30,843 nucleotides of DNA, taken from positions 1 to 30,843 of the forward strand of contig CAMQDG010000011.1 of the NCBI GenBank assembly GCA_946999425.1. The letters run 5' to 3'. Numbering within the stretch: the first letter of the stretch is position 1; each line of letters starts with the position of its first letter. The position numbers were made by a program, and so were the translations under genes. The notes below the pieces were generated by a model. The model worked only from the letters and a program-made list of their open reading frames with translations. It did not search any database and had not been told where the DNA came from. This stretch comes from an uncultured Peptoniphilus sp. Lineage in GTDB: Bacteria; Bacillota; Clostridia; Tissierellales; Peptoniphilaceae. This document shows positions 6,311 through 14,008 of the stretch, piece by piece.

Positions 6311-7003
6311 TTAAAAAATAAGTCCCAATATTATTGCAAACAAAATTGAAGGGAGCATATTGGCTGTTTTAAAGTCTTTCATCTTAAGCATATTAAAGGC
6401 AAGGGCTATTATTAAAAGTCCTCCCACTCCGCAAATATTATTTATAACTGCAGGGGTAAAAAAGTTTTTCAAAAGATTTGCAGCTAAATAAATAAGGCCT
6501 TGATATAAAAAAACACTAAATCCTGAAAAGATCATGCCCCTTCCAAGACTTGCACTCATCATGAAAGCAGAAACTGTATCTAAAATGGCCTTTGAAATTA
6601 AAATGGAGTTATCTCCTAAAAGGCTGGAATTTAAAGGGCCTATTATAGCCATAGATCCAACGCAAAATAAGAGAGATCCTGTTACAAATGCTTCTACAAA
6701 TTTATTTTGTCCAAGGTCATTTTTTTTATTTTTCAAAAAAATTTTTTGAATTTTTAAACCTAATCCATTAATTTTTCCTTCAACATCAATTTTTGTTCCC
6801 ACAATTGTTCCAAGGACAAGGGCTATTATTACAGATAGTAAATTATCTCCCTTTAAGGCTGTATTTACTCCAATAATAAGGACGCTCAACTGAAGGGCGT
6901 CAATAATTGCATCTTGATATTTTTTAGAAATTTTATCCCCTATAATTGAACCTATTAAAGAGGCAAATATTATTCCAAAAGAATTTATTAAAATAGCTAT
7001 CAT
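6311..7003 (-). CDS. DUF554 family membrane protein
   Basis: A 230-residue integral membrane protein of the DUF554 (YdfK-like) family, function unknown. The family's glycine-rich start (INSFGIIFASLIGSIIGDKI), the LQLSVLIIGVNTAL segment, and a GSMAIIGPLNSSLLGD loop in the middle are visible. Several hydrophobic helices span about residues 3-22, 36-75, 105-125, 145-170 and 190-230. The start codon overlaps the glycosylase stop as ATGA (7000-7003), so it is the second gene of that operon. No terminator separates its stop codon (6311) from the groES promoter, so its transcript probably continues into groESL. Confidence 0.8.
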   Translation of the reverse strand: MIAILINSFGIIFASLIGSIIGDKISKKYQDAIIDALQLSVLIIGVNTALKGDNLLSVIIALVLGTIVGTKIDVEGKINGLGLKIQKIFLKNKKNDLGQNKFVEAFVTGSLLFCVGSMAIIGPLNSSLLGDNSILISKAILDTVSAFMMSASLGRGMIFSGFSVFLYQGLIYLAANLLKNFFTPAVINNICGVGGLLIIALAFNMLKMKDFKTANMLPSILFAIILGLIF

Positions 7004-7881
7004 ATTTTTCCCAACTTATTTTCTCTGCCGTAGAAAAAGAGGTATTGTTGTGCAAAGCCTGCAAAATCTTTAAATAATTCTCTTCCCCTATCTGCAACTT
7101 CTGTTTTTTTAATTGTTTCCTTAAAGTACAATTCTTCCATTACTCTTTTTATCCAAACATCAACAGGAAAAGATTCACTTCTGCCGTAAGCAAAAAGAAG
7201 AATACAATCTGAAACCTTAGGTCCGACTCCTGGAAGTTTTTGTAGCTCTTCTGAAGCAAGTTTTAAATCTTTTGTATAAAAAGAATTTATATCTATTTCT
7301 CCATCACAAATCATCTTAGCAGCTTTTACTATTCTCTCATCACGAAAGCCAACTTTTGCAAATTCTCTTAAATCTTTAGAGTCTACATTTTTTAAGACTT
7401 CCGCCTTGGGAAAAGAATAGTAAGTTCCAAAGGGATTTTCAATTTTTTCTCCATACATTTGACTTATGATTTTTATGCTTTTTTTGATTCTTTTTATGTT
7501 GTTATTGGCACTTATTATAAAACTTATAATTGTTTCAAAGGGGTCTTGATTTAAAATCCTTATTCCTCTTCCATATTCAATTGCCCTTTTTAAAACTTGG
7601 TCCCTACTTAAATTATTTATGATTTTTAAATAGTCCCTATTTAAATCAAAATAATTTCTCCAAATTTTATTAAAGTCATCTTCATCGGAATTTTTAATTA
7701 TAATATCTTTTCCTTTTTTACTTATATTTATAACTCTCTTATGGGCAACATTTGTAAAAGAGCCATCTTCTTCCAATTCCCACCTAAAGGCCTGGCCGCA
7801 CAAAAAAATATGTTCTGGATTAAAGGCATCCATATTTTTTAAAATTATCTCTTTTTCATTGTTTTTATAAATCTCATTCAT
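7000..7881 (-). CDS. 8-oxoguanine DNA glycosylase/AP lyase (OGG1-type, HhH-GPD)
   Basis: Removes 8-oxoguanine from DNA and nicks the abasic site. The 293-residue protein has an N-terminal domain with the LCGQAFRW segment typical of OGG1/AlkA relatives. The helix-hairpin-helix-GPD core reads KLPGVGPKVSDC, with the catalytic lysine at about residue 222. The catalytic aspartate is at about residue 241 in FPVDVW. A start at 7881 is preferred, but no ribosome-binding site precedes it; an extended -10 (TGTTAAAAT on the minus strand, 7889-7894 for the TAAAAT) would start transcription at about the A of this ATG, suggesting a leaderless message. A TTG at 7938 lies inside the rex terminator and is rejected. 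Its stop overlaps the DUF554 start by 4 bases. Confidence 0.85.
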   Translation of the reverse strand: MNEIYKNNEKEIILKNMDAFNPEHIFLCGQAFRWELEEDGSFTNVAHKRVINISKKGKDIIIKNSDEDDFNKIWRNYFDLNRDYLKIINNLSRDQVLKRAIEYGRGIRILNQDPFETIISFIISANNNIKRIKKSIKIISQMYGEKIENPFGTYYSFPKAEVLKNVDSKDLREFAKVGFRDERIVKAAKMICDGEIDINSFYTKDLKLASEELQKLPGVGPKVSDCILLFAYGRSESFPVDVWIKRVMEELYFKETIKKTEVADRGRELFKDFAGFAQQYLFFYGRENKLGKI

Positions 7882-7930
7882 ATTTAGAATTTTAACACAT
7901 TTTTTTAATTTTAAACTTTTAATAATATAA

Positions 7931-7958
7931 AAAAACAAGCAGCTAATGCTACTTGTTT
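7931..7958 (-). terminator. rex terminator
   Basis: AAACAAG-x-AGC and GCT-x-CTTGTTT form a stem with one mismatch and a TAAT loop, followed on the minus strand by TTTTTTT. It overlaps the last codons of rex. Confidence 0.8.
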
Positions 7959-8584
7959 ATTTTTGTGTTTTCTTTTAAATAGTAGGATAGTGTAAGTAGG
8001 GAGTCATTGAGCCTTACATTTTCAACCACTACACTTTCAGGTGCTTGAATATCGATAGGGGCAAAGTTCCAAATTCCCTTTACATTTCCTCTTATAAGAA
8101 TGTCGGCAATTTCTTGAGCTGCTGCCTTAGGCACACTTATAATACCGACATCTATTTTGTTTTCTTTTAAAAATTCGCTAAGTTCACTTATACTTTTAAC
8201 TTTTATACCGTCAACAATAGTTCCTGCAACTTCATCAGTATCAAAGAGCATATCAATTGAAAAGCCACTTTTTTTAAAGCCCGGATATCTTGCAATTGCA
8301 CGTCCAAGATGTCCAACTCCCACAACAATTGCTTTATAAATACGATCTATTCCTAAAATTTTGTCAATGTGACTTCTAAGGTCTGCCGCATTATAACCAT
8401 ATCCTTGTTGACCGAATCCTCCAAAATTGTTTAAATCCTGCCTTATCTGTGAGGCTGTAAAACCAGTAAGCTTTGAAAGTTCACCGGAAGAAATTCTCTC
8501 AATTCCTCCGTCAATTAATTCTGTTAAATATCTGTGATAAATTGGAAGGCGTCTTATGACCGTATCAGAAATTTTCTTTTCCAT
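7949..8584 (-). CDS. rex: Redox-sensing transcriptional repressor Rex
   Basis: Dimeric repressor that reads the NADH/NAD+ ratio and controls fermentation and anaerobic metabolism genes. Of 211 residues, about 1-75 form the winged helix (TGFTASQIRQDLNNFGGFG is the family's DNA-binding signature). About 85-210 form a Rossmann domain with the VGVGHLGRAIA dinucleotide motif. The ATG at 8584 follows GGAGG by 5 bases; an in-frame GTG at 8588-8590 overlaps that ribosome-binding site and is unlikely to be used. A Rex-type palindrome overlaps its own -10 box, so autoregulation is likely. Confidence 0.95.
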   Translation of the reverse strand: MEKKISDTVIRRLPIYHRYLTELIDGGIERISSGELSKLTGFTASQIRQDLNNFGGFGQQGYGYNAADLRSHIDKILGIDRIYKAIVVGVGHLGRAIARYPGFKKSGFSIDMLFDTDEVAGTIVDGIKVKSISELSEFLKENKIDVGIISVPKAAAQEIADILIRGNVKGIWNFAPIDIQAPESVVVENVRLNDSLLTLSYYLKENTKINK

Positions 8585-8601
8585 ATACACCTCCGAAAAT
8601 A

Positions 8602-8617
8602 TGTTATTATTATAACA
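8602..8617. promoter_or_regulatory. Probable Rex operator
   Basis: TGTTAT-N4-ATAACA is a perfect inverted repeat that fits the clostridial Rex consensus TTGTTAA-N4-TTAACAA at most positions. It covers the -10 box of rex, so Rex bound here would block its own promoter. Confidence 0.65.
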
Positions 8618-8637
8618 ATAAAAAACTTCTTTGTAAA
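8609..8637 (-). promoter_or_regulatory. rex promoter
   Basis: Minus strand: TTTACA (8632-8637), 17-base spacer, consensus TATAAT (8609-8614). Confidence 0.8.
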
Positions 8638-8685
8638 ACTTTAATATAAGTCCCCTGCTGTGATAAAATTTTTATGAGGTAAAAA

Positions 8686-10566
8686 ATGGCAATAATAAAT
8701 ATTCAAAATTTATATAAAAATTTTATAGATAGAGAAATTTTCTCAGATGCTTCTCTCATTGTGGAGGAAAAAGATAAAATCGGTTTGATTGGAAATAATG
8801 GAAGTGGTAAGACTACCCTTTTAAATATTATCTCAGAAGCCATATCCTTCGACAGGGGCGATTTTTTTAAGACAAAGGACCTGAGTATTGGCTACTTAAA
8901 ACAAGACCATATTTGGGCGGATAATTTAAGCATCTATGATGTTTGTCTTTTGGCTTTTAAAGATCTTATAAAAATTGAAAAAAGGCTTGCTTATTTAGAA
9001 GATAAAATGAGCAAAAATCACGATGATTTGGAAAATATTATGGAGGAATATTCAATTCTTCAAGAAAAATTTCAAGCTCTTGATGGTTACAGTTATAAGT
9101 CAAAAATTCGTGGAACTTTAAGGGGCATGGGCTTTTCTGAGGATGAATTTAATAAGCCTGTAAAAAATCTTTCTGGAGGTCAAAAATCAAGGCTTTCTCT
9201 TTTAAGTCTTTTATTGGAAAACCACGATTTGCTCCTTCTTGATGAGCCTACAAACCACTTAGATATTGATTCTATAACTTGGCTGGAAAAATTTTTAAAA
9301 GATTATAATAAGGCTCTTATAATAATTTCTCACGACAGATATTTTTTAAACAACATAGTAAATAAAATTGTCCTTCTTGAGGATAAAAATCTTACTCTTT
9401 TTAAGGGAAATTATGATTATTATGTAAAAGAGCGTAAAAAACAAATTGAGCTTAAAAAGAAACAATATGAAAATCAGGAAAAGGAAATAAAACGTCAGGA
9501 AGAAATAATTGCAAGATATTTAAGCCTTGGCAGAGATAGGTTTATAAGAGCTGGAAAAAGTAGACAAAAACTTTTGGATAAAATGAAAAAAATTGAAGCT
9601 CCCAAGGAAAAAAATCAAACTCTTGTAAAGTTTAAAGTTGATGTGGAGCCTGGTCGGGATATTTTAAAAGTTGAAAATTTAGAAAAGTCTTATAATAAAA
9701 AAATCTTTGAAAATATTTCTTTTAAGGTCTACAAAAATGACAAGATTGGTTTAACCGGTCCTAATGGAATCGGAAAAAGTACGATTTTTAAAATTCTTAC
9801 GGGAAAAATTAAAGAATATGAGGGAGATTTTTCTTTGGGATCCAATGTAAAAATCGGTTATTTTGATCAGGAAATGGAAAATTTATCTTTAGAAAAAACT
9901 GTGATTGATGAGATTTGGGATGAGTATCCTAAATTGTCCTACTATGATATTAGAAAATATCTAGCTCAATTTTTATTTATAGGGGATGATATTTTTAAAA
10001 ATATTTCAGAACTTTCAGGTGGTGAAAAAGCCAGAGTGAGTCTTTTAAAAATCATGCTTAAGGGGGCAAACTTTTTGCTTCTTGACGAACCTACTAACCA
10101 TCTTGATATTGATTCAAAAGAGAGTCTTGAGGATGCCCTTATAAATTATGAAGGAACTATCCTTGCAATTTCCCACGACAGGTATTTTTTAAATCATGTT
10201 GTAAATAAGATATTTTTTATGGAAAATTCTGAAATTAAAGAATATCTTGGAAATTATGACTATTATCTTGAAAAAACAAGACTTCCCGAGGAAGATGAGG
10301 AAGAATATATTTCAAAAACCAAAAGAGATGAAATCAAAAAATTAGAAAAGGAAAAACGCCAAGAAAAAAAGCTTATTGAAAGGCAAAAAAAAGAACTGGA
10401 AGAAAAAATTTCCCAGTCAGAAAAAAACTTATCCACAATAGATTCAAAGCTTGCATCTTACAGCAAATCCGGTGATTATGAAAAAATCTTAGAACTTACT
10501 GAAGAGCGTGAAAACCTTGAAAATACTATAAATGACCTGTATGAAAAGTGGATGGAGATTAATTGA
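8686..10566 (+). CDS. ABC-F family ATPase (Uup/YfmR-like)
   Basis: Soluble twin-ATPase protein with no membrane segments; ABC-F proteins act on the ribosome. Of 626 residues, the first nucleotide-binding domain has GNNGSGKTT, LSGGQKSRLS and LLLLDEPTNHLD. A charged coiled-coil linker (about 240-320) follows. The second domain has GPNGIGKST, LSGGEKARVS and LLLDEPTNHLD. The C-terminus (about 540-626) is a lysine/glutamate-rich coiled coil like that of Uup/YfmR, which favours a housekeeping translation factor over an antibiotic-resistance type. GAGGT precedes the ATG; an extended -10 (TGATAAAAT, ending 8669) may be its promoter. It is divergent from rex. Confidence 0.92.
   Translation: MAIINIQNLYKNFIDREIFSDASLIVEEKDKIGLIGNNGSGKTTLLNIISEAISFDRGDFFKTKDLSIGYLKQDHIWADNLSIYDVCLLAFKDLIKIEKRLAYLEDKMSKNHDDLENIMEEYSILQEKFQALDGYSYKSKIRGTLRGMGFSEDEFNKPVKNLSGGQKSRLSLLSLLLENHDLLLLDEPTNHLDIDSITWLEKFLKDYNKALIIISHDRYFLNNIVNKIVLLEDKNLTLFKGNYDYYVKERKKQIELKKKQYENQEKEIKRQEEIIARYLSLGRDRFIRAGKSRQKLLDKMKKIEAPKEKNQTLVKFKVDVEPGRDILKVENLEKSYNKKIFENISFKVYKNDKIGLTGPNGIGKSTIFKILTGKIKEYEGDFSLGSNVKIGYFDQEMENLSLEKTVIDEIWDEYPKLSYYDIRKYLAQFLFIGDDIFKNISELSGGEKARVSLLKIMLKGANFLLLDEPTNHLDIDSKESLEDALINYEGTILAISHDRYFLNHVVNKIFFMENSEIKEYLGNYDYYLEKTRLPEEDEEEYISKTKRDEIKKLEKEKRQEKKLIERQKKELEEKISQSEKNLSTIDSKLASYSKSGDYEKILELTEERENLENTINDLYEKWMEIN
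10429..10437 (+). promoter_or_regulatory. DnaA-box sequence within the ABC-F gene
   Basis: TTATCCACA, identical to the DnaA-box consensus, inside the coding region. It is in the same orientation as three further boxes at 10590-10649, 161 bases upstream of the first of them. Confidence 0.4.
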
Positions 10567-10590
10567 TAAATAATCTTCATCCACTTTTTT
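10545..10590 (+). terminator. ABC-F terminator overlapping the end of the gene
   Basis: AAAGTGGATGGAGATT pairs with AATCTTCATCCACTTT (one G-U pair) and is followed by a T-run. The left arm is coding sequence, and the stop codon (10564-10566) sits in the loop. Confidence 0.85.
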
Positions 10591-10649
10591 TATTCACAAG
10601 GCAAAATGTTATAATTACTTTATCCCCAAAGTTATTAACATTATCCACA
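10590..10649 (+). promoter_or_regulatory. Cluster of three DnaA-box sequences
   Basis: TTATTCACA (10590-10598) and TTATCCACA (10641-10649) match TTATNCACA exactly; TTATCCCCA (10620-10628) differs by one base. All point the same way, spaced 30 and 21 bases apart, close to whole helical turns, in the intergenic DNA between two convergent genes. Whether DnaA binds is inferred from sequence only. Confidence 0.5.
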
Positions 10650-10676
10650 AGTATTAGAACTGATATTTGTTAACAT

Positions 10677-11378
10677 TTATAAGCTTATTTTTATGCCTTC
10701 AAGTTTATTTTTTTCTCTTTCTTCTTCCAACAATTTTTTAACAACAAATCGAGTTTTCGGAGCTTCAACATTTATTCTGTAACTTCCCCTTTGGTCTTTT
10801 CCTTTTATAATTAAAGTCCCACTTTTTTCCTCATAGATATTTTTAATGCCTTCATAGGGAAAATTGTAAATTCCAAAAACCAAACCACTTTCATAAGTTC
10901 CAGTTTGAACATCGTATTTTTCTCTTCCATTTCTAAAGGGTCCCTTTTCCTTAATGGTAAAAATTTTTATATTATCTTTTTCCTCCACAGTGGGAAAAAT
11001 TCCACTATAAAGATTCATAGTAAAGGTAAAAAGAACCAGAATCATAATAAGGGGATTAGAGAGTTTATTAATAAGTAAATTATCTCTTAAATAAAGTTGA
11101 CCCAAGAAAAAGGAGTTTAAGAAAATTATAAAGGCTACATAGACAAAAATATTTAAATATAAGCGGGTCTTTCTCATAGTAAGTCCCTTTAAAGATAAAA
11201 TCTGGTTATACTCTTTAAGCATGGCAATAGTTGTGGTTAAAAACATAATATTTACAATAGCCCACAAAACATTTAAAAGTGTAGTATCTTCAACATAAGG
11301 ACTGGGTCCGAAATATTTTTCGCTTCCAAAAGCTATTATTAATGATATAAGACCTATAAAAATTGTACTTTTTTTCAA
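10677..11378 (-). CDS. Unknown four-helix membrane protein with a C-terminal soluble domain
   Basis: I do not recognise this 233-residue protein. Four hydrophobic helices are visible in the first 130 residues or so (starting STIFIGLISLIIAF, LLNVLWAIVNIMFL, LYLNIFVYVAFIIF and NPLIMILVLFTF). A soluble tail of about 100 residues follows, rich in beta-type segments (GTYESGLVFGIYNFPYEGI, GTLIIKGKDQRGSYRINV). The tail resembles a small PH-like fold by pattern only. The start is a TTG at 11378, seven bases after GGAGG; no ATG is suitably placed, and a longer frame to 11432 would overlap msrB's ribosome-binding site. It is divergent from msrB with 55 bases between start codons. Confidence 0.7.
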   Translation of the reverse strand: MKKSTIFIGLISLIIAFGSEKYFGPSPYVEDTTLLNVLWAIVNIMFLTTTIAMLKEYNQILSLKGLTMRKTRLYLNIFVYVAFIIFLNSFFLGQLYLRDNLLINKLSNPLIMILVLFTFTMNLYSGIFPTVEEKDNIKIFTIKEKGPFRNGREKYDVQTGTYESGLVFGIYNFPYEGIKNIYEEKSGTLIIKGKDQRGSYRINVEAPKTRFVVKKLLEEEREKNKLEGIKISL

Positions 11379-11433
11379 AACAAAAACCTCCTTTAATATT
11401 GTAACATAAGGGTATAAAGAAAAAGGAGGCAAT

Positions 11434-11898
11434 ATGAAATATTATAAAAAAAGTGACGAGGAATTAAGAAAAACTTTAAGTAAAATTCAATATGATGTAA
11501 CTCAAAATAGCGGAACGGAAAGACCTTTTTCCGGTGAATACGACAATTTTTTTGAAGATGGAATTTATGTTGATATAACCAGCGGTCAACCTCTTTTTTC
11601 TTCAAAAGATAAATTTAACTCTGGTTGCGGTTGGCCGGCATTCTCAAAAGTTATTGAAAACACAAAATTAATAGAGCTTAGAGATGAAAGGTTCGGTATG
11701 AACAGGATGGAAGTACGGTCCAATGCAGATGCCCACTTAGGTCACCTTTTTAATGATGGACCTAAAGAACTGGGAGGATTGAGATACTGCATAAACAGTG
11801 CAAGTTTAAAATTTATCCCCAAAGACAAGCTAAAAGAAGAAGGATATGAAGAATATTTAAAAATATTTGATGCGGACCAGGATAAAAATAAAAAATAA
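11434..11898 (+). CDS. msrB: Peptide methionine-R-sulfoxide reductase MsrB
   Basis: Repairs methionine-R-sulfoxide in proteins using thioredoxin. In 154 residues the family signatures are clear: GTERPFSGEY (about 27-36), GCGWPAF with Cys65, RSNADAHLGHLFNDGP (95-110), and the catalytic Cys119 in RYCINSASL. Both zinc CxxC pairs of many MsrB proteins are absent (YVDITSG and NADAHLGH stand in their places), so this is a zinc-free form. Cys65 could be the resolving cysteine. AGGAGG lies 7 bases upstream. It shares a bidirectional terminator with the small gene on the other strand. Confidence 0.95.
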   Translation: MKYYKKSDEELRKTLSKIQYDVTQNSGTERPFSGEYDNFFEDGIYVDITSGQPLFSSKDKFNSGCGWPAFSKVIENTKLIELRDERFGMNRMEVRSNADAHLGHLFNDGPKELGGLRYCINSASLKFIPKDKLKEEGYEEYLKIFDADQDKNKK

Positions 11899-11926
11899 AG
11901 CACCTTTTAAAAGGTGCTTTTTTCTT
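11897..11926. terminator. Bidirectional terminator between msrB and the small gene
   Basis: AAAGCACCTTTT and AAAAGGTGCTTT form a perfect 24-base palindrome (11897-11920), followed by T's on the + strand and preceded by A's. It separates two convergent genes and overlaps the msrB stop. Confidence 0.85.
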
Positions 11927-12143
11927 ATCTTCTATTTTGATTGTCAACCCATTCTTTAGCTTCTTCAACTGCATCTTCAGTAGGAATTTCAACTCCTGTT
12001 TCAGGATCTTTTCCTGAAGTTTTTGAATAAAGATCACTTGCTGGTTTATGAGCTTCTTTAATTTCACTATCTTGCTCAATGTCTGCTTTAACTTGTTTTA
12101 ATCTCTTATTTGTTAAATTTTCTCTTGCTTCTTTTTCTGACAT
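11925..12143 (-). CDS. Small acidic protein, DUF3787-like
   Basis: A 72-residue charged, hydrophilic protein with no membrane segment or signal. Its C-terminal GVEIPTEDAVEEAKEWVD resembles the conserved end of DUF3787 proteins of clostridia (IP...V..AKEWVD); that match is from memory of the family, function unknown. AGGAGG lies 8 bases before the ATG at 12143, and it has its own terminator, so it is a real gene. Its upstream region carries a small inverted repeat (12175-12193). Confidence 0.7.
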   Translation of the reverse strand: MSEKEARENLTNKRLKQVKADIEQDSEIKEAHKPASDLYSKTSGKDPETGVEIPTEDAVEEAKEWVDNQNRR

Positions 12144-12174
12144 AATAAACCTCCTAATTAATTTACAATTCTAA

Positions 12175-12193
12175 CCTTATATTTATTATAAGG
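12175..12193. other. Inverted repeat between divergent genes
   Basis: CCTTATA-TTTAT-TATAAGG lies between the divergent DUF3787-like gene and the ABC exporter. On the minus strand it contains TATAAT (12185-12190), a possible -10, without a convincing -35. It could be an operator for one or both genes. Confidence 0.35.
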
Positions 12194-12218
12194 CTAAAAA
12201 CGTAAACTTTAGGTATTC

Positions 12219-12247
12219 TTGCAATAAATAATTTTAAAGTCCATACT
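12219..12247 (+). promoter_or_regulatory. Possible promoter of the ABC exporter operon
   Basis: TTGCAA, 17-base spacer, CATACT: both boxes are imperfect. It is placed 24 bases before the start codon. Confidence 0.4.
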
Positions 12248-12271
12248 ATTTAATATAAGAAGAGGTGAAAA

Positions 12272-14008
12272 ATGCTTAAAACAATATTATCACAAGTAAA
12301 AGAATACAAAAAATATGCCCTTTTAAGTCCCCTGTTTGTGTCCTTTGAAGTGCTTTTCGATATTTTAATTCCCTATCTTATGAGCATAATAGTTGATAAG
12401 GGAATAAGCCTTGGAGATAGGAACAAAATAATAATAACGGGGATTTTTTTAGTAATTTCTGTTTTATTATTATTTTTATCTGGAATTGCATCGGGATATT
12501 TTGCAACAAAAGCTTCTGCAGGACTTGCGAAAAATTTGCGGGACTCTATGTTTAAAAATATTCAGGGCTTTTCCTTTGAAGATATAGATTCTTTTTCAAA
12601 GGGTTCCTTATTAACGAGGATGATAACTGATGTGCAAAGTGTTCAGCTTTCCTTTCAAATGTCCACGAGAATAGCCATAAGATCTCCTCTGTTATTAATC
12701 TTTGCATTTTTTATGAGTTTTAAAATAAATTCAAAACTTGCTATGTATTTTTTAATTATGATTCCCCTTATGGCCTTTGTCTTAATTCTTGTAATAAAGA
12801 AAGTTTATCCCTATTTTAAAAAAGTTTTTCAACTCCTCGATAAATTAAACACTCATGTTTCAGAAAATTTAATAGGGATAAGAGAAGTAAAGGCCTTTAC
12901 TCGTGAAGACCAACAAATTTCTAAATTTAATGAAATTTCAAAAGATTTATACCATAAATATATTTATATTCAAAAAAATTTTATGATGCTTATGCCCTTT
13001 ATGAATCTTTGCGTTTATAGTATATCTTTACTCATTGCTTGGCTGGGAGCAAAATTTATTATCTTAGGTTCCATGAAAACTGGTCAACTTATAAGTTTAA
13101 TTACCTACTCCTTTCAAATACAAATATCTCTTGTGATATTTGCTATGGTTTTTACTCAAATTGTAAATTCAAGAAATGCAGCCGAAAGAATAAGTCAAAT
13201 AATAAATAAGGATTCCAGTTTAAAAAATGGCAAAAAAAATATAAATGTTGTAAAAGATGGAAGTATAAGTTTTGAAAATGTATGCTTTTCTTATACTGAT
13301 GATCTTAACAAACTCGCCCTTAAAAATATAAATTTAAATATTAAATCAGGGGCTAATATAGGAATTATAGGCTCAACAGGTTCTTCAAAATCCACTTTGG
13401 TTCAACTTATACCAAGGCTTTACGATGTGACAAAGGGTTGTGTAAAAGTTGGCGGTCTCGATGTGAGAGATTATAATTTAAAGGCTCTTAGAGATAGTGT
13501 TGCCATGGTTTTACAAAAAAATCAATTATTTTCAGGAAGTATAAGAAGCAATTTAAAATTTGCAGATGAAAATTTATCTGACGAAAAAATGATTGAAATT
13601 TTAAAGGTTGCAGGAGCTTATGACTTTGTAAAAGAAGCGGGAGGTCTTGATGCAAAAGTTGAAAGAGGGGGAAATAATTTTTCTGGAGGGCAAAAACAAA
13701 GGCTTACAATTGCAAGAGCCCTTCTTAAAAATCCGAAAATCTTAATTTTAGATGATTCAACTTCTGCTCTTGACAATACTACTGAAAGAAAAATCGTAGA
13801 AAATTTAAATAAATATCTACCAAATTTAACAAAACTCACCATATCTCAAAGAATTAATTCTCTAAAATATGCAGACACAATTATAGTTATGGACGAAGGA
13901 GAAATTGAATCCATAGGAGATCATGAGTATCTTTTAAAGAATTCAAAAATATATAGAGAAATTTCTCAATCTCAAGAAAGAGAGGGGGATTTTGATGAAA
14001 AAAAATAA
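12272..14008 (+). CDS. Heterodimeric ABC exporter subunit with degenerate ATPase site
   Basis: Half-exporter with six membrane helices (about residues 15-310) and a nucleotide-binding domain (about 330-578), similar in plan to BmrC/TM287-type subunits of multidrug or lipid exporters. Its ATPase motifs are altered. Walker A reads GSTGSSKST, with Ser372 in place of the glycine before the lysine. Walker B ends DD, so the catalytic Glu is Asp495. The switch His is Gln526 (ISQRI). The signature FSGGQ is normal and would serve the partner's site. The asymmetric pattern of one degenerate and one active site is known for such heterodimers, but the Walker A change is less usual. It overlaps the next gene by 14 bases, so the two are co-translated. 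Substrate unknown. Confidence 0.88.
   Translation: MLKTILSQVKEYKKYALLSPLFVSFEVLFDILIPYLMSIIVDKGISLGDRNKIIITGIFLVISVLLLFLSGIASGYFATKASAGLAKNLRDSMFKNIQGFSFEDIDSFSKGSLLTRMITDVQSVQLSFQMSTRIAIRSPLLLIFAFFMSFKINSKLAMYFLIMIPLMAFVLILVIKKVYPYFKKVFQLLDKLNTHVSENLIGIREVKAFTREDQQISKFNEISKDLYHKYIYIQKNFMMLMPFMNLCVYSISLLIAWLGAKFIILGSMKTGQLISLITYSFQIQISLVIFAMVFTQIVNSRNAAERISQIINKDSSLKNGKKNINVVKDGSISFENVCFSYTDDLNKLALKNINLNIKSGANIGIIGSTGSSKSTLVQLIPRLYDVTKGCVKVGGLDVRDYNLKALRDSVAMVLQKNQLFSGSIRSNLKFADENLSDEKMIEILKVAGAYDFVKEAGGLDAKVERGGNNFSGGQKQRLTIARALLKNPKILILDDSTSALDNTTERKIVENLNKYLPNLTKLTISQRINSLKYADTIIVMDEGEIESIGDHEYLLKNSKIYREISQSQEREGDFDEKK

Noticed and set aside
10590..10649. Chromosomal origin (oriC)
   Set aside because: No dnaA, dnaN, rpmH or other origin-linked genes nearby; a titration or regulatory cluster is the safer reading.
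11393..12079. Minus-strand frames at 11393-11605 and 11813-12079
   Set aside because: They overlap msrB, its terminator and the small DUF3787-like gene, all of which have better signals.
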